Assembly (NCBI GenBank): GCA_004835665.1
Contig: RBKR01000016.1
Span: forward strand, 1 to 64,000
Source of the DNA: Phoma sp. XZ068
Lineage: Eukaryota; Ascomycota; Dothideomycetes; Pleosporales; Didymellaceae
Reading direction: 5' to 3'
Length of the DNA stretch: 64,000 nucleotides
Below, one piece after another: positions 10,265 to 19,714 of the stretch. The first letter of the stretch is position 1; every line of letters starts with the position of its first letter. Position numbers and translations under genes: made by a program. The notes beneath the pieces were generated by a model, which had not been told where the DNA came from, did no database searches, and saw only the letters and a list, made by a program, of their open reading frames with translations.

Positions 10265-11078
10265 TCAACAAGGCCTCAAGATATGGGACCGTTCAAAATC
10301 CCGCTTTATAATGCCGCTGCGAGATGGTCACAGCACATTTGATTATTAATTTGGATGGCGTTGCAAGATGTCTTCTAATTCCGCGATTCCTTGGGTGCGT
10401 CTAGGTTGCTAGAGCCTCTATTTAACTATACTTGGGACACAATATATTTTACATCACGCTGGGGCATTATGCAATCTTTGATTAATCAGTCCATTGCGCG
10501 GCGTGTGTGATAGGAACATTGTTGTAAATCAAGACAGCACGCAAGCTTGGGCTTGCTGCCATGTTAAAAAGAACACACCTTCAAACCTTGTCTTGCATTG
10601 TGCCACCGTGAAAGCTTGTGATGACTGCCTTTGTATAATTATCATGTCAAGGTGCGCTCGCGTCCTTGATTATTTCATGCATGCTTCCCAAACGGGTGAG
10701 TCCTTCAGCTCGTTGCATCCTCATCAGAATGTAGAGAATAACCCAACCACTGACTAGCCTCTTCGTGTGGTGTGCGCCTAGTCTACTTCCATCTACGTTC
10801 GACTCTTGCGACACCTGGGCATGATACATCTGGCAAGGGCATCCCAGTACCACCGCGAAACTTGGCAAACGGGACTCAAGACAATCCCAGCCCAATATGG
10901 CACTTGTTGTAATCAGTTTAGCTGGAGCCGCCACCGCCTCAGAATCAGGTCGCCTGCAGCATCACGGACCGTCAGCCTTCTTTGCCTTCTTTACCTAACG
11001 ATCCTTCGGCTTGGCTGCGCGTTCATATCACGTAACCCACCATAATGCGGTGTGTGGAACGAACCGCCTTCATCCACC
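10265..11078. other. Intergenic, no gene seen
   Basis: No reading frame with coding character or splice support was found on either strand. The region contains the 3' end of the preceding gene and the promoter of the EST1-like gene. Confidence 0.5.
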
Positions 11079-13352
11079 ATGATTCGATCTGTGGGCCAGG
11101 AGAAGCCGTCGATTCATATTCACAACCACCCCAACATTATCCTATGCCACTTTGTTGGTTGTAGAGAATGGTTTAATTCAGAAGTTGCTCAGTTGAAGAA
11201 ACATATAGTGACAGAGCGGGCTAAAGCTGTCGAAAGCTTGACGAGAGAGAATCTCCAGATTCTGCAGTGAGTCCTGTTCGAGCCTTTTTGGTCACTACTG
11301 AACATCGATAGGGAAACATTTCAAGCCCCGGTCGCGCACAGTGAACATTGTCACACGAACCTCCCCATCCTGTGTCAACTACTATATGACTCTCGGTACT
11401 CGGGACTGCCCCTACGTCTATACACTCCGCCAACAACACATGAGGTGCTCGGTTCTGAGATCAATGGCATATACAATGGCTTAGCTCGGATTGAGGCCCA
11501 GTGCTGTTCTTATGTCTGCACCACAGGACCACCAGGCTCTTCCTGGAACCGTACCCGCTGGGAAAGTCTGCTTGAACTTCATCGCATGCTGTTGCGTGAG
11601 CATCACGACTTCTTTTTAGCCAGTCAACACCCTAAAGCTTCCCCAATGCTGAAGACTTTGGCCGCAAAGTACAACATGCCAGAACGCATGTGGACGCATG
11701 GCATTCGTAACCTCCTTGAGATCCTTCAAAAGTGGCTCCCTCATTCGCTTGATCACATGTTGAATTTCATCTTCTTCGCGTACGAGATGATGTCTATCAT
11801 GTATGAGGCAGTACCTGCGTTTAGGAATATTTGGATTCAGTGTCTTTCCAATATTGGACTCTATGGTATGGCCATCGAAGACCAAGTCTCTGAAGATGGC
11901 AAGATATGGGGAGAGATTGCAAGATCGTGGCAAATCAAGGCTTGTGATATGAACCCTACTGCTGGGCTTCCCTATCACCATTTGGCCGCTTTGGCACATC
12001 ACAATGTCTCCCTGCAGGTCTTCTACTACGCGAGGTCCATGAATTGCCCTGAGCCGTCCCCACAGACCTGTGAGGATATTTTGCGTCTGGTCAATCCGCT
12101 CGTTTACCAAGGCAGTACACAGAAAATATCTACACCCTGGGAGCCAACCTTGCCAATAAACGAACAGTTCGCTCTCATTCACGCCTACCAATTCATTATG
12201 GCCCACCAGAACGACCTGAAGCCAGGACCCGACATGATACAAGATCATAGATATAATGATCAGTCTTTGAAAAACGACCTAGTTGCGCGGCACAAGGAAG
12301 TCTGTCAGTCCTGGATCATTGGTCTAGATAATCACATAGGCCTCTTCAAAGCCAGGTGGAAGGAGGAAGGTGTTTACACAGCTGTGGTAAACATTGCGGG
12401 TTGGTTCAACTACGGCAAAAAAGGCAACACCCTCTACCAGATTTTTTTGCAAAATGCAGAGCAGCGCAGGAACCCTAGCTTTGTGGTAGAGGGTGGCCCG
12501 GATATTCCATTGGACTTACAAAAGCCAAGAATCCCTGAAAGAGATATTCCAGCCAAGCTTGAGGCTTTGAGCTTAGACGCAAATTTCTCTAGGGCTGTTT
12601 CACTGACTAACAACATGCTTAACACAGTGCTTAGCCGGATTGGCGACAAGAACGTTTTACCACACGTTCATGTTATGCTCGCTTTTCTGTCTACCCTCAC
12701 AACTATCAATGGTATTGGTCACCTCATCGCCGACATACCTTGGACTACACTCGTTGGTTTTCTCAACGCTCTGATCAAAATCCGATTCTGTACATCATTA
12801 AAACCTCACGTTGCAGCTACCATCAGCCAGCCTACTTTCACAAATAAGCAATTGTTGTGTGAAGACTACCTAATTCGGGGTCTGATTTGGGCAGAAGAGT
12901 ACTTCCCTTGTGGGTGGTTCGAGACTGATCGCGATGAGGAAGGGGCATTACATCGGGAGCTAAAGAGTACCACAAAAGATCGGATAGACAGAGTACTAAG
13001 ACTTGGGTACCGATTGTCAACAGTAAGTCCGAAAGTCTTCTCCCCTAAGCCAGTACTGATTCGCTAGTTCAACCTTTGGATATCTTTTAACATCAGACAT
13101 GGCGTCTTTTCCATTTCAACTCCGTCAAATATCCCTACAGAGACGGGCGACTATGTGCAGCGAGGGTGCTTGAACATGGAGACCAAAGGTGCGCTTAGTA
13201 CTGACCCATATAGTTCTACCACATGGCGTTCCGAGCCCGTTCAGGGCTGTCTCCTCCAACCACCAAAGGTTGTTCGGACCGCCAAGAGAGGTCCGAAAGT
13301 TAGAAGAAAGAGGTTCTACTTAGCTAAGAAGAGACATGAAGGCGACAAATGA
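11079..13352 (+). CDS. EST1/SMG7-type DNA/RNA-binding domain protein
   Basis: Exons 11079-11266, 11312-13022 and 13068-13352 join in frame to 727 residues. Both introns are 45 bp, starting GTGAGT and GTAAGT. The central region has the 14-3-3-like/TPR fold signature of the EST1, SMG5 and SMG7 family: around residues 262-300 it reads IARSWQIKACDMNP, then AGLPYHHLAALA, then LQVFYYARSM. In this family the domain binds phosphoproteins or nucleic acid in telomere maintenance or nonsense-mediated decay. Fungi carry several poorly studied paralogues, and this looks like one of those rather than EBS1/EST1 itself. The C-terminal 40 residues are strongly basic (KVRRKRF, AKKRH), suggesting nucleic-acid contact or nuclear import. 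If the second intron were retained, translation would stop at its own acceptor TAG. Confidence 0.75.
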
Positions 13353-13467
13353 GGCAAAGGGCTCGTGACTTCCATGCAATGTAACGTAATTTCCGACGTA
13401 TGTACACAGCCGAATTCCACAGTATTATAAACTCAAAGCATTACTTGAAGCAGCCTAGATGATATAG

Positions 13468-13512
13468 ATGAGATAGATGAGATAGATGAGATAGATGAGA
13501 TAAATGAGATAA
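13468..13512 (+). repeat. Five-unit 9-bp minisatellite (ATGAGATAG/ATGAGATAA)
   Basis: Five consecutive 9-bp units run from 13468 to 13512: three ATGAGATAG followed by two ATGAGATAA. They lie between the 3' ends of two convergent genes. Copy number is likely variable between strains. Confidence 0.9.
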
Positions 13513-13540
13513 ATGATTAATAATAACCGATAGACAGTTT

Positions 13541-14482
13541 CTACAATGTTCTAATCATAGCACACTCCTGCCTAGTCTCAGATTCTGCGACACTGATCCA
13601 ATCTGTATGTTGGCGGTTGTATTTCCCATATCTTCTGTCCTTGAAAGTAAAGCCTTCAAACGTATACTCCCACTGACTCTGTTCCCATCCTTCGCTCAGC
13701 ACAACATCTACAAGCGGCGGACAACCAGTCCAGAAGCTGTCCCCTCCAAAACATCTAAATATGAACTGCACAGGATCGCTGCTAGTGCGTTCAGAATCTG
13801 GCAGGATTTGAGTGGGAGGATTTAGGTTTAGAAGAAATATAGGGCGAAGGTTTGAAAGCTGCGTAATTGGACCGTTAATCCCGCGAATGTCCCGTGAGCA
13901 TAAAGTCCTGATCTTTTTCTCTGGGTCTCTCCAGAAGCAATACTTTGTTTGTATGTCTTGATCTCCACTTGAGAACAAGTACTGAAAGTCCTGTCCTAAG
14001 ACCTCAGGCACATCTAGCCTGCTTATGGTAAGCATAAGCTGCTCAAGTTGATGTTCCTTGGAGTTAGAGGTAGCCCCACGAAGGCTTAGCTGAAGGAGAT
14101 CCATTTTGTACTGGAGATCGCCCCGGCGGTCAAAAGCAGCGAGCACAAGGCGAGGGTGTGCTTTGCTCGTTGTAATCCCACCAAGTATGTCAAGACTTGT
14201 ACCAATTAAGACAATGTTCACATCTTTTGCACTGTGGCTTGTCAACCAGGCCTCGTTTTTGAAAACAGCGGTCCACACCCGGTCATAAGCACTCGACTCA
14301 AAGTTAAAAATATCAGCTGCACTCAGCGCCGACGACGGAGGAAGGTATGCAGTAATCTTTTCCCAAAGCTTCTGAGGAAGATAAGGATGTGTGGGTGGCC
14401 TGCCTCCGTGTACCTGGTTCGTAGAATCCCTTCTCTGAATTAGAAATGACGGACGATCCTCCCTGGGGATGATAGCGCACAT
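13541..14482 (-). CDS. Probable F-box-like protein
   Basis: This single exon encodes 313 residues from the ATG at 14482. Residues about 34-60 (LPQKLWEKITAYLPPSSAL) match the start of an F-box: L-P-x-x-L/I-W-x-x-I-x-x-Y-L-P. F-box proteins link substrates to the SCF ubiquitin ligase. The remainder has no leucine-rich repeats that I can see. It contains several W/F-rich segments such as WEQSQWEYTFEGF near residue 275, typical of lineage-specific fungal F-box families. It converges on the EST1-like gene across the minisatellite. Confidence 0.6.
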   Translation of the reverse strand: MCAIIPREDRPSFLIQRRDSTNQVHGGRPPTHPYLPQKLWEKITAYLPPSSALSAADIFNFESSAYDRVWTAVFKNEAWLTSHSAKDVNIVLIGTSLDILGGITTSKAHPRLVLAAFDRRGDLQYKMDLLQLSLRGATSNSKEHQLEQLMLTISRLDVPEVLGQDFQYLFSSGDQDIQTKYCFWRDPEKKIRTLCSRDIRGINGPITQLSNLRPIFLLNLNPPTQILPDSERTSSDPVQFIFRCFGGDSFWTGCPPLVDVVLSEGWEQSQWEYTFEGFTFKDRRYGKYNRQHTDWISVAESETRQECAMIRTL

Positions 14483-14977
14483 TTTGTTAGAGACAGCGGG
14501 TAGCTAGCATATTGAACGGGGTTATTAGAGCATTGCTCGGCTCTTATTCTTTCTCTCCCGTTCCTAGCAGCACGTGACAGTCGGAGATCAGGATCAGTAA
14601 CAACTAAAAATAGCAAAACCAACAAATACTGCCGACGGATCCAGAAAATTCCGCGCCACCGGCGCGTGCGATGAGTCACTAATTTGGGTCATTTGTGGTC
14701 TGTTTTCAGCAGCAGTGACACTGAATACGGTAGAATTAAGGACTTTTGTGGTGAGCGGCCAGGAGACAACAAGGCTTCCCGTTCGCTCAGCCCTATTTAA
14801 GCAACGTACCGGTGGATTAGTAGTTAGGTGGGTGACCACTAGCGAATACCCACTGTTGTATGTCTTCTTTTTTGCCTCTATCCTTGTTGGTTTCTGCATC
14901 CATCAAAGGATAGCAGAGGGGTTTCTTTTGAACCTTTGTCTGCCTTCTAGATACCGCCGTGTTGACCTTGAGTTTCA
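14483..14977. other. Intergenic with a dispersed repeat fragment
   Basis: No gene was found. Positions 14838-14857 are identical over 20 bp to 23753-23772, and similarity continues loosely to about 14876. This suggests a relic of a dispersed element. Confidence 0.5.
14838..14876 (+). repeat. Dispersed repeat fragment, copy A
   Basis: The first 20 bp are identical to 23753-23772. The next stretch is a T-rich segment ending TTTTTTGCC in both copies, with a few differences. It may be a remnant of a transposable element, but no terminal repeat or coding sequence remains. Confidence 0.6.
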
Positions 14978-16079
14978 TCACTCCCTTGTGGATTTTGCGG
15001 GCCCATCCTGTTGCGAAGCGTCTGTCTTGGGATTGAAAGCTGCATACACCTGCATTATGCCCGTAATGCAATGTATAAGCCCAAAAACAATCGTCAAGAT
15101 CAATACCAGAATTGCCACCCGAAAGGTCCACCACTGCACACTGTTTCGCCGGTCGTACCACCACTGCGAGATATCCTGAGGTGAGGTCTCATCAAAGACT
15201 TGCTTCAACACGACTAAGCGATCGTGCCAGTATGCAAATTTCTCGAACTGACGATCTTCTGCGTTCAGACGATCGCATCGTACGATTTCGGCGTCCATGG
15301 AAATCGGACCAGCAAGTCCGCTGTACCACGAGCGTAGCTTTTTGTCGGACTCTAGGAACAACAGGGAGAGAGTACGTAGGGTTTCATTAGCAAGGCCATC
15401 GGGCAAAAGGGAGCTGTCAGCGTCAGTCGTTGGAGCATTCAAAAGAGGGAATCTGTGTACCTTGGCGACTGATGTCTGAGGAACGATGCATGGAGGAAGA
15501 TGTGAAGCTTTGTGTCGTTGGTGGTCAGCCTCAAGTGATCCAGTAGGTTGGAAGTCGGGACGGCTGTCAATCCGCCAAATTTGGCCAGAGACCGAGCATT
15601 AAATGCGAGCTGTAGCTTGATTCCCTTGTGATCCAGTGACGGCGTTGGATCGAATCCCGTGGCAACGCAGTCTCGTAGCGACCCATTTGTCCATTTCAAC
15701 ATTCGCCGTCCAGGGAGCCCATTCTGCAGGGAGCCGAAGTCTACCATGAGAACAAGGCTGGCAGCAAGGTCAATAGACCGATCAATTAGCTCCAACTCAT
15801 TTGGATGGGGTTTGTGAACAGCTTCCTCAAGATCTTTCGAGTATCTTCTTTCGACGAATCGGCTTTCAGAGCGGCTGCAGTGTCGATCACATTCTGATGT
15901 GTACGTACGATAACGTGCGCTCCATTATGCCTGAGTGCAAACATGCATCTGTCGTGGTAGAATCTCCAGTAAGCCTCAGAGGTTGGGATATACTTATGTG
16001 CGTCCCAGAAGGCGTTTATGATGGTAGATTTCAACGCACGTTGGGGCGGGTCGCGGAGCGAAGCCGTAGGTGATGCCAT
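14978..16079 (-). pseudogene. Membrane-anchored Pleosporales-type protein with a 1-bp frameshift
   Basis: Reading starts at the ATG at 16079 and runs in one frame to about 15807. The coding trace then continues in another frame (from HPNELELIDRSIDLA) to 15461. Intron 15460-15414 (47 bp, GTACAC..CTGACAG) follows, then a last exon 15413-14978. The frame change falls at a run of four C on the coding strand (15807-15810); a fifth C would align the frames. The protein matches, from memory of the family, a widespread Dothideomycete group. That group has an N-terminal FW..H..IP...YWRFYHDRC segment, a SIDLA..L.LMVDFG core, and a C-terminal QWWYDRR..VQWWTF motif followed by one strong membrane helix. 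Function is unknown. The break may be real or an assembly error at the homopolymer. Confidence 0.65.
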
Positions 16080-16818
16080 GGCTGTGTAAGTACAGCCAAA
16101 TTCCTTTCCAGAGCCAGACTTGCTGTTCACGAAGATTGTCAGTTATACGACTCCACGAATGCGGTCCATTCGGTGCATGTTCAGCCCTGAACCTCAACAC
16201 ATGACTTCGCAATGAATAAGCGCCTGCCTAGCACAGCCCCAATGCAAGTACATTGACTGCCGCCTTTCGATCGCAAACATGTGGCTTCCTCCGCTGTGGC
16301 GAGTCACAAGCATGTTCATATGGCAGCTGCAGCGCTAATGATCTGCTAGTTCAGTGACTACCCGGCTGCAGCTGAACACGAATAGTGAGCAGCAAAAAGT
16401 GAACAGCGAATTTAGAAAACCATAACTCAGTGGGACAGGACGGTAATTAACAATATGCTAAAGAAAGAAGTACTCGAGGTGTCGACATGAGATGGCGGCG
16501 TGGGTCGGCATTACGAGGAGGCAGGCTTGTAGCAATGAAGAATTCCTGTGCTATTCCAAGTTGTTGTGATATTACCTCCACTTACGACTGTGCTCTTCAC
16601 AGCTGCGATTATTAGTGGCGCAGTATGTGGCGGCACAGGCGCAATAGGCGGTCAGCTGTAATAAAGTTGGAGAGCTTTGTCCGATCATGAGGACCCCCAT
16701 TGGCGCTGGCGCAGTGCGGTTGAGCCACCAGGCGCATAGGTCCAGAAGTAATTGACTGATCTATGTATCTAGTCTGAATTCCTGTCAATTGTAGACGTCT
16801 CATATTTTCAACTTCAAG
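16080..16818. other. Intergenic, no gene seen
   Basis: Upstream region shared by the minus-strand frameshifted gene and the plus-strand pseudogene at 16819. No coding frame or repeat was identified. Confidence 0.5.
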
Positions 16819-17988
16819 ATGGTGTTGTTCAGAATTATTTTTGAAGACTTCACGGCCCTCCTTCTCGGCAAAGCCAAAATCAAATCACGTCTTTGGCCAA
16901 ATCCTGAGGATTCTGTAGGTCAGCTCGCTGCACAAGCTTCGGGCAAGAGCTACTGGCTCCTCTCGGAGCCAACTTGTCCAGCAAACGCAGTATACGAGCG
17001 AGTAGCCCCATTGCTTACCGAGTATCTCGCCCTCCATACCGAGGTCGAAGAAAGCTTCGTTTTGCTGGAGATGTACATGGTCGGAAACACACCAGAAAGA
17101 GCAATTCCGACGATTGTGGTCTGTTGCGATGATACATCCCATGGCAAGGCTGCGATGCTTGCGATCAGGCAAAGTCACATACTTGATACCTATGAAGGGG
17201 TCAATTGTGCATATCTAGAACGACCCCCGAGTTCAGATGGGCCCCTTGAGCAGCTAGGAGGTGCCGGCCACCAGATACCCTCTTCGGGTCCCCCATTCCA
17301 AAGGCTTCAAAAAGGTCTACTATGTTCGGTTTGACGGAAAACTTGATCGGGGAGACTCTGGCACATAGGTGGTGAACAAAGTGCTGATTCGGTCTGTGGA
17401 CATATTATTGCTGGCTGCCCAGGCACAAACCTGGGGTATTTTGTCCCATTCTATGAAGTATTTAGGGACTTCAGGCAATGGCTGAGAGACACTGGAAAGC
17501 TAGATGAGAGTGAGGCCGATGAAGGTGACGACTTGGAGGATGACAGTGACTTGTTCCTCAAACTCGAAGAGAGGGAGTTGGACGCGTCATTTAGCCCCGG
17601 GTCAGAACTCCTAGGGGATGTGGGAGGGCTTTTGGGTTTGGATTGGACTCGTTCAATCAGCGCAAGGGTTGCATACTGGCACCCATACAACATCTGGAAA
17701 GCGGTTGGGCTTGCGGATGCTCTGTTCAGGAGACTGCAAACTCAAGACTCATTCATTCTACCCCAGCTACTGATAGATGTGTATGATATGGGCTTGAAAT
17801 TCTCGCTGTACATGATTGGCCGGACAGAGGAAACCGCCAGGCCTGTTGTTTGGATTTACTCTCGTGATGAGACGGCTCGCCGGGCTGCCAGGGACCTATT
17901 ACGGCACAACGAGGCCATCCTCGAGGCAGGGTTTTGTGTACACAGTGCTCGAAGAAAACCGGAGGGGAACAAATTGAGCGAGAGCTAG
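16819..17988 (+). pseudogene. Broken gene with a GDSG (trypsin-like) motif and a duplicated flanking module
   Basis: The ATG at 16819 opens 171 codons. The coding trace then moves to a second frame (VYYVRFDGKLDRGDSGT, GDSG at 17351-17362), where an in-frame TAG stands at 17366-17368 in the place expected for a tryptophan. It then moves to a third frame from about 17373 (CGHIIAGCPGTNLGYFVPFYEVF) to the stop at 17988. GDSG with a following W-V-V and G-H-I-x-A-G is the catalytic-serine region of a chymotrypsin-fold domain found in many fungal proteins. A module reading YMVGNTPERAIPTIVV near residue 90 recurs as YMIGRTEETARPVVW near 17800, so it flanks the protease-like part on both sides. The frame changes and stop indicate decay. 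Whether the second module was part of the same gene or of a truncated neighbour is unclear. Confidence 0.65.
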
Positions 17989-18350
17989 TCATCGAAAATT
18001 CATTCATTTGATTGACGCAGCGCTCAGAAGCTAGGCTCTGGAGGGCGACGTTCAGAGTAACGGAGACAATCGGACTTGTCTGTAGAGAGTTTGTTAAAGC
18101 GCTTTACGATAAATGAGGGCTTAAACGCTCTCTTGTATATTGGCATACATATCCTCCGACGCGTGTGTAAGACGGATTGCTTGTAAGCGCCTGTATCCAC
18201 TTCGGGGCATCGAGCCTGCCTCAGAACAAGCTATAGAACCAATCACCGCAGAACACGATATCTGGTACATGAAAACTAGTGGTAAAAGCAAATACTCTGC
18301 ACTCCTATATGTCGCATCTGATTCATAAATTGGCTCCGTGGAGAATGCAT

Positions 18351-18755
18351 TCCCAGTCACTCCAGAAGCTCACGAATGTCTTCAACCAGCGATACCTTAG
18401 GACCAAGGTCAAGTCGTTCTCAACCAGTTCGAGCTTAGAACTTCAGGTCCTACAAGGGCTACCTGGACCATACCAAGAATGTACCCTGCCATACTTTACG
18501 TGGCAAGCCCATTGAGGAATTCACCAGCGGCTTCCCTGTCGAAAGTATATTCTTGGCTTAGTACAAGACCAGCCCTGCGCCTCTGAAATGGTATCTTTAT
18601 TGGCCAAAGAAGTCTAAAACACGTGTCAATGGTTTCAGCACATTTAGTTCAGGTGTGAATGCCTTCTTGAACACCTGTTCCTTTGCGACGTTCCAGAACC
18701 AAATCGTCACCCAGGATCATAAGATTAAGGGACAGGTTGTGATAATCTCCATTTA
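18351..18755 (+). pseudogene. Unrecognised coding relic with in-frame TAG codons
   Basis: One frame gives protein-like sequence interrupted by TAG at about 18436 and 18559. Between them it reads FRSYKGYLDHTKNV and FTSGFPVESIFLA; after the second it reads APLKWYLYWPKKSK and FSSGVNAFLNTCSFATFQNQ before a final TAG. Both interruptions could come from CAG or TGG by C-to-T type changes, as in repeat-induced point mutation, but I cannot show that. I do not recognise the family. It may be unrelated to the GDSG pseudogene just upstream. Confidence 0.35.
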
Positions 18756-19714
18756 GATATCGGAGATGTGGCGCAAGATAGAATCAGATGTGCAAGTATT
18801 CTGGATTGGATACGCTGAAAAGCTAGGGTTGATCTTAGGTGTGCCTACCAATGTATGGCAACACATTATCAACCGTTCTGTCGAAGTATGGACCGTTGGA
18901 GCAATCGCCAACGTCAAGGAAATGCCCACTTCCCATCCATGCGACGACTGAGCGTTCTGCACGGTCGCCACAATTGAGAGCACAGCGGGCAGAATACCCA
19001 CAGATAGGCCGCCCTTGGCCCTAATTCAACGGATAAATCGGTGATATTGTCTCGCAAATGCAGGCTAACAGCGGGCATCTGCAGTCATTGTGTTTGATAT
19101 TGATCGATTAATGAACCACTACGAGGTTGGAATCGTTCCCCGCTTCCAGGGTGATTCTCCGAAGCCATCATAAGTCATGCCGGACTCTTCGTCAGACTCG
19201 TCGTCAAGTTCTACTCGAATCCCATCAGATGAATGGCGCAGTTTGTGGATCATACGAAGATACTTGCAGGACGCTTTGCGGCATGACTGCTCAGGCAATT
19301 TATTGTTTGGGGTTTTAACAGCCGTCATTCAGCTGCATCTTTGCCCACCGCCTCGAAGTTTTCCCTTCCGGACAGATCTGTACAATCTGAAACCAGAACT
19401 CCAGATAATGCACTGGCAAGACTGCGTCAATTTCAAATTGCATCCTCAAATAAATTACTAATTAATATTATTAGTGATAACTAATAAAATTGAAGAAGTA
19501 CTTAGTAAATTCATAGGTCTTTTAAAGTAAGTAAATATAGATTCTTCTACTACATAAGTAGTCCTAGAACGTAAAGTGCCTAAGTATCCTAGATAGCTAA
19601 CAATATCACTTAACAAATATGTTGGGCTTTATATTAGGGACAGTCCAGAAATATATCAGATCTGCGTTATCCAATGACCGGCTCAAAACCTGCTATCCTT
19701 GACTCTTGTGACAA
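18756..19714. other. Intergenic with an AT-rich stretch
   Basis: No gene was found. From about 19440 to 19620 the sequence is strongly AT-rich, with runs such as ATTAATATTATTAG and repeated CTAAT/TTAGT motifs. In fungi this composition often marks a mutated transposon remnant or simply a compositionally biased spacer. Confidence 0.5.

Noticed and set aside
10494..11045. Short overlapping frames between the 9244 gene and the EST1-like gene
   Set aside because: No coding character, splice signals or motif; treated as intergenic.
11616..12248. 210-codon minus-strand frame
   Set aside because: It is exactly antisense to the main exon of the EST1-like gene and has no domain or splice support.
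14715..15179. 154-codon plus-strand frame
   Set aside because: It is largely antisense to the last exon of the frameshifted membrane protein and lacks motifs.
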